A stretch of 33,560 nt of DNA from assembly GCA_023268595.1 (NCBI GenBank), contig JALQUD010000004.1:1-33560 (forward strand), given 5' to 3'. How positions within the stretch are numbered: position 1 is the first letter of the stretch; the number at the start of each line of letters is the position of its first letter. The notes under the pieces were generated by a model, which was not told where the DNA came from, made no database searches, and worked only from the letters and a program-made list of their open reading frames with translations. The translations under genes were made by a program, and so were the position numbers. Source of the DNA: Candidatus Saccharimonadia bacterium. Its GTDB lineage: Bacteria; Patescibacteriota; Saccharimonadia; Saccharimonadales; UBA4665. Of this stretch, positions 24,830 to 32,084 are shown piece by piece.

Positions 24830-25939
24830 TTATTGGCCTTTGGCGCTACACCAGCTGCCGACATCACCGTGATACGCCAAGCTCTGACGGGTCAGGGCGC
24901 ACTTGTCGAACTCCACGGCCTTTGGCTCTGACTTGCGGGTAACGGCGCCAAGCAGACTCTGCACGAAACTGGCCTGGGAATATTCTTTGACCACGCTGTA
25001 GTCATTACCCTGCACGCCAGCCGCTCCAGCCAGCGCATCATATGCATCCTGACGGCTACCGATCTCATCGATCAACTTAAGGTCCTTAGCGGTCTTAGGG
25101 TCGTATGCCATGGCACCGATCTGACCCTTGATAGTATCGGCAGGGATATTACGACGCTCGCTGACGTACTTCACGAAGCCATCGTATTCATTATTGACCT
25201 GGGACTGTAGCTTGTTTACCTCGTCGGCTGTCAGGCGGCGGTAGGGGTTACCGACATCTTTGGATGTACCGGCCGTGATATATGAGGATTCTATGCCGTT
25301 CTGAGTGACGACACCGCCGCCCAGCAGACCACCGTCGGTAGCCACTACCTTGTCATAAAATTGGATCGGCCCCAGGATGACACCGATGCTACCAACATCG
25401 CTACCGTAGTCACTGAAGACCTTGTCGGCACTGACGGCCGCCCAATAAGCGCCGGAAGCACCGGTACCCTCGATGTGGGCGTACACCGGCTTCTTGTTGT
25501 CGGTCTTAGCCTTGAAATATTTCACACCATCAGCGATGGCCCTGGCGCCATAAATGGTGCCACCGGGTGAATCGATTTCCAGGATCACGCCATCAATGGT
25601 CGAGTCATCGGCAGCCCGATACAATTCATCCTTGATGTCATAGCCATAGGCCATGCCGGTGCTGCTAAAGAATGATAGCGAGTCGTCCGAGTGGTTCGTG
25701 CCAGCTATGACGCCGGTGACCGGCACCGACAGGAACTGCCTGGAGCCACTACCGTAGACCGGCTGATAGCCTGAGGTAGAACTCTCGCTGCCGGCTCCAA
25801 GTGCCGCGACCGCACCGAACACACCGAAGGTGATAAGGGTGCCAATCAGACACAATAGGATGACATTCCACGTTACGACGATAGTAAGCGTACGGCGGAA
25901 CAGACCGTACATCAGGGGGTGTTTTTGGCTGAAATTCAT
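24830..25939 (-). CDS. sppA: Signal-peptide-peptidase-like S49 serine protease (SppA)
   Basis: 369 aa from ATG 25939 (MNFSQKHPLMYG); the ATG at 25945 is only 1 nt after the CATACT box and is not preferred. One membrane helix at about residues 17-45, then a short S49 domain of the Bacillus SppA size, not the double-length E. coli form. Seen: DGVILEIDSPGGTIYGARAI, the nucleophile Ser in HIEGTGASGAYWAA and SDVGSIGVILGPIQFYD, and late ERRNIPADTIKGQIGAMAYD, where the general-base Lys of the family would lie, and LIDEIGSRQDAYDAL. It degrades signal peptides or other transmembrane peptides after secretion. Two cysteines near the C-terminus may form a disulfide outside the cell. Leaderless start likely. 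Confidence 0.9.
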   Translation of the reverse strand: MNFSQKHPLMYGLFRRTLTIVVTWNVILLCLIGTLITFGVFGAVAALGAGSESSTSGYQPVYGSGSRQFLSVPVTGVIAGTNHSDDSLSFFSSTGMAYGYDIKDELYRAADDSTIDGVILEIDSPGGTIYGARAIADGVKYFKAKTDNKKPVYAHIEGTGASGAYWAAVSADKVFSDYGSDVGSIGVILGPIQFYDKVVATDGGLLGGGVVTQNGIESSYITAGTSKDVGNPYRRLTADEVNKLQSQVNNEYDGFVKYVSERRNIPADTIKGQIGAMAYDPKTAKDLKLIDEIGSRQDAYDALAGAAGVQGNDYSVVKEYSQASFVQSLLGAVTRKSEPKAVEFDKCALTRQSLAYHGDVGSWCSAKGQ

Positions 25940-25946
25940 ATGCATC

Positions 25947-25952
25947 AGTATG
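25947..25952 (-). promoter_or_regulatory. -10-like CATACT before sppA
   Basis: Minus-strand CATACT, 7 nt before ATG 25939, no Shine-Dalgarno site. It favours the second ATG as start. Confidence 0.32.
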
Positions 25953-26040
25953 ACAGTTCAGGAGGGCTTGCGCTACAGTAATCTAACGTTTTGTGTCGGA
26001 TACGTTACAAATCATTTATATGACCATGTGATAATTATCA

Positions 26041-26069
26041 TTGTGCAAAAAATAGTTACATGTTATAAT
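26041..26069 (+). promoter_or_regulatory. Sigma-70-type promoter of the 268-aa secreted protein gene
   Basis: TTGTGC at 26041-26046, 17-nt spacer, TATAAT at 26064-26069. The palindrome GATAATTATC at 26030-26039 adjoins the -35 and may be an operator or UP-like element. It gives a 27-nt leader with CTGGAGAA 10 nt before ATG 26104, one of the few conventional starts here. Confidence 0.65.
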
Positions 26070-26103
26070 ATATAAATCATTATCCTACTGGAGAATTCTA
26101 GCG

Positions 26104-26910
26104 ATGTCTATTGCTACCCGTGTACGAAGCTTATATAAGCGCATAACTGTCAAAGCTACTGCTAACCGCACTGCCACGCTGCTCATTACCAGCGCTGTAG
26201 TCATCGCGGCCGCTTCGGCAGGAGCCTACGGTATGAGTGGCCGTCACGTCGCCAATACTGCGGACCCGAACCTCGACACAAGCCTGACGAACCTAACCCA
26301 CAACCCTGAAAGCGAAGACGAAACTCAGCAGTCAACAATAACCGGCCAGCGGCAGACTGATCAGACTGGCACCGACACCAAAAGTGACCAGAAGGCCAGC
26401 AGCAAGGCCACCAATTCCAGCTCAAGCACTAATGCAGCAGGCAATAACAGCCAGACCGGCAGCCAAAGCAAGACCGCATCAGCCGGCACTCCACAAGCCA
26501 AGGCGCCGGCATCTGGCCCGACGAGTAGTTATAAGCAACCGACGGTCGCCATGACTATAGTCTCCGCAACCATCAGCACAAGCGGCCGGGCGTGTGTCGA
26601 CGGAGAGGTTCGAAGTGGTTACCAATATAACCTGCAATTCCCAAACAACCATACCGGAGGACAAGTCAGCTATACGTGGGAATACCGCCAGATTCCTGGA
26701 CAGGGCCTACCCCGTGAGCCGATCATGCCATCATCAGCTTCACTCCAGGTACCCGCGGGTCCTTACTCGATGAGCGATACTGTCAGTCCTGCTTACGGCC
26801 TCATGTCTTTCGGCATCCAATCGTACGAGGCCCGATTACGCGTTTCCGGCCCCAATACCGTGTATTCGAACTGGGTTACCGTGCCCGCCATCAGCTGCTC
26901 GCAGTTGTAG
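26104..26910 (+). CDS. Hypothetical exported or anchored protein with Ser/Thr/Gln linker
   Basis: 268 aa with a basic N-terminus, one hydrophobic helix (about residues 24-43; ATLLITSAVVIAAASAGAYG), then a low-complexity Ser/Thr/Gln/Asn/Lys-rich linker to about 145. A C-terminal beta-rich domain (about 148-268) follows, with cysteines in GRACVDGEV and AISCSQL probably forming one disulfide across an Ig-like fold. The linker looks like a wall-spanning stalk. I do not recognise a family. The gene has its own promoter and Shine-Dalgarno site and is divergent from sppA; its expected export makes it a candidate DsbA client. Confidence 0.68.
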   Translation: MSIATRVRSLYKRITVKATANRTATLLITSAVVIAAASAGAYGMSGRHVANTADPNLDTSLTNLTHNPESEDETQQSTITGQRQTDQTGTDTKSDQKASSKATNSSSSTNAAGNNSQTGSQSKTASAGTPQAKAPASGPTSSYKQPTVAMTIVSATISTSGRACVDGEVRSGYQYNLQFPNNHTGGQVSYTWEYRQIPGQGLPREPIMPSSASLQVPAGPYSMSDTVSPAYGLMSFGIQSYEARLRVSGPNTVYSNWVTVPAISCSQL

Positions 26911-27079
26911 CAGTTGACGTCTTAAGTACTTGTGCTCTCACATAGTGAGTTACGTTAAAACCAGATCTTTCTCCCAGCGCATCATCTTCACTGCAATCGC
27001 TATGCAACCATTCGAGGTGCCTTGATTTTCATTGCCTTCATCGAGATTTTTCAACGGTCACCCGATTTATCACTTTTAC

Positions 27080-27238
27080 TTAGAGTAGGTGTTGAGGCAA
27101 GACCTTAGAAGCGTCTAAAACTTCTATGCCGCAAAGCTTCCCCGTCGCGTCAAAGTCAAGATTAATTTCTCCATTCCCTATCTCATCAACTGAAATCGTA
27201 AGTGATGATCTTCTTTGATGTCCTATTTTGAGATACAT
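27080..27238 (-). CDS. DUF2283-like small protein, possibly N-terminally degraded
   Basis: 52 aa from ATG 27238; GGAAG sits 7 nt upstream. The C-terminal half is a clear DUF2283 pattern: INLDFDATGKLCGIEVLDAS, followed by KVLPQHLL. DUF2283 proteins are short (~65-70 aa) and normally begin with a YDxxxDxxYL segment; only MYLKI is left of it, and in the frame just upstream a TGA blocks extension. So either this is a shortened member or the N-terminus was lost to a frameshift. The family's function is unknown, but it often sits in accessory and toxin-antitoxin-rich DNA, as here. Confidence 0.55.
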   Translation of the reverse strand: MYLKIGHQRRSSLTISVDEIGNGEINLDFDATGKLCGIEVLDASKVLPQHLL

Positions 27239-27332
27239 ACAGTGTCTTCCCGGAAGTCATTGTTACGATCACCAGAGTCATAGAGCCAGCTGGTATGATT
27301 ACCATTCGAGCTGGTCCATAGCACGTCGTATT

Positions 27333-27728
27333 CTAATTAGCTAGGAGTTTAATGACGACATCCCGAAGCACAAGACTAACGATAAGAATAGCAATCAGGA
27401 TAGGCAGCCAACTTACCACATAGGCAAACCTTATGTTATGCCGGGATATCTTTTCATGGCTAACTCCTCGGGCTTCTAATTCGCTTAGCATCTTTGAAAG
27501 TCTTAATAACGTAAAGCCGAAACTGTCCTTTTCATTATCAGACGCTATGTGGATGGCGCCCGTCTTCATTACGGAAACTTGTTTTATTGATGCAATCGGT
27601 ACGGTATGGAGCGTTGAACCTATTCGTAGGCTTATCGTCGTGTCATTGAGCGTAAGGAGCGCCCATGGCCATGTAACGCTACCCGTCCCCTTATCGGCTC
27701 CATACAGTTTCTCTATATTACTATCCAT
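27333..27728 (-). CDS. Hypothetical PH-like domain protein with C-terminal membrane helix
   Basis: 131 aa. Residues about 20-75 form a short beta-rich, PH-like stretch (ALLTLNDTTISLRIGSTLHT, VPIASIKQVSVMKTGAIHIA) as found in bacterial membrane-associated bPH domains. A helix follows, and a C-terminal membrane segment at about 103-123 (WLPILIAILIVSLVL). No family is certain. A TATATT lies 12 nt before this ATG. Alternatively an in-frame CTG at 27776 with AGGAG exactly 7 nt before it would add 16 residues (LRTIVKNVGGYIGASF). It is the second gene downstream of the RHS gene on the same strand, so an immunity or accessory role is conceivable but unproven. Confidence 0.58.
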   Translation of the reverse strand: MDSNIEKLYGADKGTGSVTWPWALLTLNDTTISLRIGSTLHTVPIASIKQVSVMKTGAIHIASDNEKDSFGFTLLRLSKMLSELEARGVSHEKISRHNIRFAYVVSWLPILIAILIVSLVLRDVVIKLLAN

Positions 27729-27960
27729 GAACGAAGCGCCAATATAGCCCCCGACATTCTTAACTATAGTTCTCAGTGCATTTCTCCTGCAGCCGTGAAG
27801 ATATCCTAAAACCTCAACTGTGTAATTAGCTTTCGGGTTTAAGCGTGGCGACCATCGTATTGAGTATTATCCTATGAGTCATGCTACACCTAACAATAGC
27901 GGTGTCGCTAATGCCATGTAACAGCTATCGAAATGCCGTGAAACTCACTTACGGCAATAC

Positions 27961-28080
27961 CTATGTAGAGTTATCCTTCTCAAGGTTCTTTTGTCGCTTC
28001 TTTTCAGAGCGATATCCAAGGTACATACCGCCGAATGCGCTTATTAGTGCTAACGAAACGCTTATGATTACATCTTTCAT
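27961..28080 (-). CDS. 39-aa single-pass membrane protein coupled to the RHS gene
   Basis: Starts at ATG 28080, overlapping the RHS stop as ATGA, the classical mark of translational coupling. The product is MKDVIISVSLALISAFGGMY (residues 1-20), then LGYRSEKKRQKNLEKDNST: one membrane helix (about 4-23) and a strongly charged tail. The frame ends at TAG. Genes in this position after RHS or other polymorphic-toxin genes often encode the immunity protein; a membrane immunity protein would suit a toxin tip that attacks membranes, and the RHS tip here is hydrophobic. Both role and toxicity are inference. It might also be a small subunit or leader of the next gene. Confidence 0.62.
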   Translation of the reverse strand: MKDVIISVSLALISAFGGMYLGYRSEKKRQKNLEKDNST

Positions 28081-31000
28081 TTTAAACTCTCGCAATAAGT
28101 ATTAGTAAATACATATTCAGTAGCAGCAATTCCAATTCCTACAGGTGTCGCGTATTTCGTGATCTTATATGCAGTCAACAGTTTGCCTGCGGCATAACCT
28201 GTCGATGTACTAGCCACAAAGGCTGTCGCATCACAAGCGCCGCCAAGTATCCCAGGACCGGTGCCGGTTCCCGCACTTGGATTTTGGTAGCTTCCAGACG
28301 CATTCACCAAATACGGCTGAGTCAACGCCAACCCACTAGGATCAACAAAGTTCACCGGATTATCGTTAGCGTACAGATACCCGAAGTCCTGACCGCTTGG
28401 GTCTAGTTGTGTCCAACGGGCATCACTTGGATTGTAGTATCTTGCACCATATTTGTAAAGATTTGTCGAGGTGTCGAAGTAGCCGTTGGCGTAGCGGATG
28501 GCGTTGGGCGTGGTGCCGGTGCTGCTGATTTGTTGGCCGTAGGGTTCATAGTCGTAGGTGTTGACGACGTTACCGCTGGCATCGGTCATCTTGACGGTGG
28601 AGCCGCGGAGGTCGGTCAGGTAATAGTAGTAGCTACTGCCGATGGTCTGGGCGGTTATCGGGTTGGATCCAGCGGGTAGGCGGGTGTAGTAAGTGCTGGT
28701 CGTACCGGTAGTGTCACTGTACAATCCAAGTAATCCGTTCAACTGAGACATGCTGCCGAACTGGCTGCGGCCCTCCTGGCCGGAGTCGGCGTAGGTCGCA
28801 TTGATGGCTGGTTGGCCGGGTTGCTGGAACGAGCTGGTCTGGTTCTTGGCATTGTAGAACATCGACAGTCCGGCGCCGTTGGATGTCTGGTTGCCGGCAT
28901 TGTCGTAGGTGCCACTTGGCGCGCCGCCATCAGTGACGAGCTGGTTGGCGGCATTGAAGCCGTATATGCCACTGTAGACGCCGTTCTTGGATTTCTGGGT
29001 ACGGTTACCGGCTGCGTCATAGCTATAGGTAAAGCTGCTGGCGCCATTGGAGCCGGCTACGTCGGTCAGGCGGCCCATGCCGTCGTATGAATAGGTGTAG
29101 GTGCCGGTATTGATGTTGTTGATCTCTTTTTGCAGGTACTCGGTATCCTTGGTGCCGGCGGCGTTCATGTAGGTACCAGTGTAATCGGTAAGGGTGGTGA
29201 TACCATTCTTGACGGCTTTGACTGACGTCTGGCGGCCCGCTTGGTCATAGCTCATGGTCTGGACGATGTTGCCCGGTAGCCAGGCGGTGGTTATCTTGCC
29301 GTCAGTGTAGGCGAAGTCCTGGTTGGCGCCGTTCGGTTGGTTAATGCGCGTCACCTGGTTGGCATCGTCGTAGCTGTAGGTGACGGTGCCGAACGGACCC
29401 TGTTCGGTCTTGAGGTTACCAGCGGCATCATAGGTGTAGTTCAGGTCCGGCTTACCGGTTTGCTGGATCTTGGTTATGCGGTTATATCCGTCGTACGTCC
29501 AGTTGGTCGTGCCGGTAGCATCGGTGCGCTGCGTCAGATTACCGGCGTTGTCGTAGGTGTAGCCGATGACCGATCCGCCGGTGGCGTAGGTCATGTTGGT
29601 AGGGCGGTCGGCGTTGTCGTAGGTCATGGTGACTTTGGAGCCGTTACCGTCGGTGTAGGTCTTGATGCGCGACAGGCTGTCGTAAGTGTACGTCTTAGCG
29701 CCGAGCGGCCCAGGAGGCGTTACGGTAATCACATTACCGAGGCTGTCGTAGGCGAAGGTAGTGACGTTACCACGGGCATCGGTGGAGGTACATATCTGGC
29801 CGGCTTTGGCGCCGCAGCTGATCGTGCCGCCCGAGCCGTTAGGGTCACCCTGGTATTTGTTGGTGATGGTGCCCATGGCGATGCCACCGGAGCTGGCGCT
29901 TGCCGTGCTGGCCACGCTGCCGTAGGCATTATAGCTATAGCTGACGGTGTTGCCGGCGGCGTCGGTCTTCTTGGATGGCTTGTAGGGTAAGGTCGTGTTG
30001 GTGTAGTCGTATTGCTCTTTCGCGCCAGCTACGCCTCCGGCGGCGGTCGGTTTCTGGACGGAAGTCAGGTTGTTGAGCGCGTCGTAGGTGCTGGTGTTGG
30101 CGCGGTTGAAGGCGTCCGAAGTCGTCGTGCGGTTGTTGCTGGCGTCCCAGGTCGCACCTTTGTTGTCGCCGACGGCATTCTTAGTGTTAGTGATGCGTCC
30201 CGAAGCATCATACGTGTAGGTGCTAGCGTGGCCGAGCGGGTCGGTGACGACGGTTTTGGCGTTGGGGTTGTCGTAGCTATAAGTCCAAGTGGTCTTGTTG
30301 GCAGTGTAGTCGTTGTAGTTGATGGTGGTGACGCGGCCGCTGCCGTCATAGCTAAGGGTGGTGGAATTGTTGCGGGGGTCGACGATCCAGGTGACGTTAG
30401 TACCGTCCCAGTATTCGAAGTGCCAGGTCTTGCCGTTCGTGTCGGTGACGTCGCTCAGTTTGCCGGAACTGTCATAAGTGTATTGGACGGTGCGCCCGGC
30501 CGGGTCGGTGATGGTGCCGACTTTGGTACCACTGTAATTACTGAAAGTGGTGACCTTGCCCTGGCTGTCGGTAGCGCTGGCTAGCGTGCCGTTAGTGTTG
30601 TAGGCGTAGTTGATTGCCAGGCCGGCGGTGTTAGCCTCCTTAGTGAGCTTACCGCTGGCATTGAAGGTGTAGACCTGGCCGCTTTGGTTATAGGTTAGCT
30701 TCCAGCCTCCGCCGGAGACGTTCTCCAGTTTGCCGGCAGTGAACTCGGCTGGTGATGTATAACCGCCGCTACCGTTGGACGGGAACGTGACTTTGAATCC
30801 GGATGGTCCCTGGTATGTGGCTGAACCGCCGGCTCCGGCAGTTATCGAGACATCCGGTCCGACGCTCAACGTACCGTGGTGGCCGGTCTGGCCGGCACCG
30901 GTTGCCTGGCCGTTGAAGTAACGGGTGACCGATAGTGACGGTCCGGCGCTAGCGACCGTCAGGTCCTGCGTCTTAAGTATGACGTTGCCGTTAGCGACAT

Positions 31001-31256
31001 TGACGAGCAGACCGGAACGGTCGGTCAGCGTCTGGGAAACGGTTGTCTGGTAGGGCAGCTCACCGAGTACGGTTGGTGGGGTTATAGCGTTGGCGTAGTG
31101 GGTCCATACCGAAAAACTGGCAAGGCTCATCGCCAGTGCGATAAGGGTTACGCTGGCGGACCTTAGGGTTAATCTTGAGGCTAAACGTTTATGCTTTTGT
31201 ATGCGTAGTTTTCTAGCTGCGTCTATCTTTGACTGTATGAGCTTATGCCTGTACAT
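28077..31256 (-). CDS. RHS-repeat surface protein with short variable C-terminal tip
   Basis: 1059 aa from ATG 31256; the open frame extends to 31334 but only this ATG has a GGTGGA-type site and a -10 (31294-31299) upstream. N-terminal basic tail and signal/anchor helix (LTLRSASVTLIALAMSLASF, about residues 30-50), then about 25 YD-type repeats (for example YTYDSSGKLSDVTDTNGKT), which build the RHS shell. The RHS core lies at about 905-970: YYYYLTDLRGSTVKMTDASG, YGQQISSTG, RYANGYFD, YGARYYNPSDARWTQLDPSG. The tip after this is only ~80 aa, with Ala/Gly/Thr-rich hydrophobic helices (CDATAFVASTSTGYAAGKLL, ATPVGIGIAATEYVF). RHS shells package toxic tips for delivery to neighbours; no enzyme motif is visible in this one. 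Followed directly by a 39-aa membrane protein. Confidence 0.88.
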   Translation of the reverse strand: MYRHKLIQSKIDAARKLRIQKHKRLASRLTLRSASVTLIALAMSLASFSVWTHYANAITPPTVLGELPYQTTVSQTLTDRSGLLVNVANGNVILKTQDLTVASAGPSLSVTRYFNGQATGAGQTGHHGTLSVGPDVSITAGAGGSATYQGPSGFKVTFPSNGSGGYTSPAEFTAGKLENVSGGGWKLTYNQSGQVYTFNASGKLTKEANTAGLAINYAYNTNGTLASATDSQGKVTTFSNYSGTKVGTITDPAGRTVQYTYDSSGKLSDVTDTNGKTWHFEYWDGTNVTWIVDPRNNSTTLSYDGSGRVTTINYNDYTANKTTWTYSYDNPNAKTVVTDPLGHASTYTYDASGRITNTKNAVGDNKGATWDASNNRTTTSDAFNRANTSTYDALNNLTSVQKPTAAGGVAGAKEQYDYTNTTLPYKPSKKTDAAGNTVSYSYNAYGSVASTASASSGGIAMGTITNKYQGDPNGSGGTISCGAKAGQICTSTDARGNVTTFAYDSLGNVITVTPPGPLGAKTYTYDSLSRIKTYTDGNGSKVTMTYDNADRPTNMTYATGGSVIGYTYDNAGNLTQRTDATGTTNWTYDGYNRITKIQQTGKPDLNYTYDAAGNLKTEQGPFGTVTYSYDDANQVTRINQPNGANQDFAYTDGKITTAWLPGNIVQTMSYDQAGRQTSVKAVKNGITTLTDYTGTYMNAAGTKDTEYLQKEINNINTGTYTYSYDGMGRLTDVAGSNGASSFTYSYDAAGNRTQKSKNGVYSGIYGFNAANQLVTDGGAPSGTYDNAGNQTSNGAGLSMFYNAKNQTSSFQQPGQPAINATYADSGQEGRSQFGSMSQLNGLLGLYSDTTGTTSTYYTRLPAGSNPITAQTIGSSYYYYLTDLRGSTVKMTDASGNVVNTYDYEPYGQQISSTGTTPNAIRYANGYFDTSTNLYKYGARYYNPSDARWTQLDPSGQDFGYLYANDNPVNFVDPSGLALTQPYLVNASGSYQNPSAGTGTGPGILGGACDATAFVASTSTGYAAGKLLTAYKITKYATPVGIGIAATEYVFTNTYCESLK

Positions 31257-31293
31257 CCGTTCCACCCTATCCCACTCTGACCGCTTCCGTCTT

Positions 31294-31299
31294 ATTGTA
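31294..31299 (-). promoter_or_regulatory. -10 (TACAAT) of the RHS gene
   Basis: Minus-strand TACAAT, 37 nt before ATG 31256; weak -35 only. It lies inside the longer open frame, which is one reason to prefer the shorter start. Confidence 0.3.
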
Positions 31300-31395
31300 A
31301 ATAGCTCTACGCGAATAATACTGCCGCTTAGCATAAGCGGTATGTATGATATTTCCTTGCAACTTTATTATAGTTGTGCTTATCGGTCTTGGAAC

Positions 31396-31413
31396 CGAGC
31401 AGTTAGCTGCTCG
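31396..31413. promoter_or_regulatory. Operator-like palindrome upstream of the antitoxin ORF
   Basis: CGAGCAG, TTAG, CTGCTCG: a perfect 7-bp dyad that covers the -35 position of the antitoxin promoter (extended -10 at 31426-31434). It is a natural site for autoregulation by an antitoxin. Confidence 0.4.
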
Positions 31414-31425
31414 CTCTAAGCCTTT

Positions 31426-31434
31426 TGATATAAT
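31426..31434 (+). promoter_or_regulatory. Extended -10 (TGATATAAT) of the antitoxin ORF
   Basis: TGN plus a perfect TATAAT at 31429-31434, with 9 nt to the ATG at 31444. No Shine-Dalgarno site, so again a leaderless transcript is likely. Confidence 0.5.
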
Positions 31435-31443
31435 CAGATTATT

Positions 31444-31619
31444 ATGGACAAGCAAACGAGCAAGCGGCAAAAAAAGTAAACCAAGCTGTCGCGAACGAAT
31501 ATTTGGAAGGACTTGTAGTCTCCAAGGAGTCGCGATCGATCGCCAATAGTTATGTAGTCGGTAAAGCGAGTGCCAAGAATGCTGCCGACAAGATACGAAA
31601 ACGTTACGAACTCCGCTGA
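31444..31619 (+). pseudogene. VbhA-like antitoxin ORF with a 1-nt shift at a run of seven A
   Basis: From ATG 31444 the frame gives only MDKQTSKRQKK and a stop. Adding one A to the AAAAAAA run (about 31469-31475), or a -1 slip there, joins it to a good frame ending at TGA 31617-31619. The resulting 58-aa product ends VVGKASAKNAADKIRKRYEL R and contains ANEYLEGLVVSKESRSIANS. This is the pattern of VbhA-type antitoxins, which inhibit Fic AMP-transferases through an [S/T]xxxE[G/N] helix; here the motif reads NEYLEG, with Asn at the Ser/Thr site. No Fic toxin gene follows: the next bases are an RHS remnant. It could be a sequencing error, a programmed slip or true decay. Confidence 0.5.
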
Positions 31620-31740
31620 TACCACCGGCACGACCAGCACCTACTATACCCGCCTGCCTGCTGGATCCAACCCGATAACTAGCCAGACCATCGGCAGCAA
31701 TTACTACTATTACCTCACCGACCTCCACGGCTCCACCATG
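31618..31740 (+). pseudogene. Inverted fragment of the RHS core
   Basis: This 123-nt stretch encodes, on plus, a 41-residue segment matching the RHS gene's minus-strand segment at 28593-28715, with 37 of 41 residues identical (differences Ala/Ser, Ser/Asn, Arg/His, Val/Met): DTTGTTSTYYTRLPAGSNPI onward to YYYYLTDLHGSTM. Similarity starts right at the antitoxin stop and ends at about 31735-31740, just before the HxlR region. It has no start codon of its own. It is a leftover RHS copy or a repeat through which sequences were joined. Confidence 0.8.
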
Positions 31741-32084
31741 TCAGGGTGAAGTGCTTTTAAGTGAGTTTGGGACCACGTCCCCAACCCCTCGATGACAGGC
31801 TGCAGATCCCTGCCGCTCTTTGTGAGTTGGTAGGTGTTGTTCCGAGCAGCTGCTTCCGGGTTTGTCCGCTCAATGATGCCGGCGGCGGTGAGGGAGCGAA
31901 GCCTGGAGGCCAGGATGTTCGAGGAGATGTGTTCGGGTGCGGTGAGGAACTCTGAGTACGTTAGGCGGCCGTGTGCCAGCAAGTCCCGCACGATGAGCAA
32001 GGACCATTTGTCGCCAAGGCAATCAAGCCCGGAACTTACGGGACAGACAGACCGCCATCCGTCACGCGCTATTTCTTTGCTCAT
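31710..32084 (-). CDS. HxlR-family winged-helix regulator, 3' end fused into RHS remnant
   Basis: 124 aa as read. The HxlR domain spans about residues 12-110: CPVSSGLDCLGDKWSLLIVR with the redox-type N-terminal Cys, FLTAPEHISSNILASRLRSL (recognition helix) and NTYQLTKSGRDLQPVIEGLG. These MarR-like dimers sense aldehydes, quinones or thiol stress and repress the adjacent oxidoreductase. Its start overlaps the 3' end of the SDR gene by 23 nt, so they form one operon. The last nine residues (MVEPWRSVR) are read from the reverse strand of the RHS fragment, so the natural end of the gene has been lost at the junction near 31740. The DNA-binding part is intact. Confidence 0.82.
   Translation of the reverse strand: MSKEIARDGWRSVCPVSSGLDCLGDKWSLLIVRDLLAHGRLTYSEFLTAPEHISSNILASRLRSLTAAGIIERTNPEAAARNNTYQLTKSGRDLQPVIEGLGTWSQTHLKALHPDMVEPWRSVR

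Noticed and set aside
28407..30584. Long plus-strand open frames opposite the RHS gene (e.g. 29337-29990 and 30012-30584)
   Set aside because: They mirror the repetitive minus-strand RHS codons; products are low-complexity Val/Gly/Asp strings without domains or ribosome sites.
28400..31000. Regular repeats that might be a CRISPR array or tandem DNA repeat
   Set aside because: The periodicity comes from degenerate YD protein repeats; repeat units are not identical in DNA and have no spacer structure.
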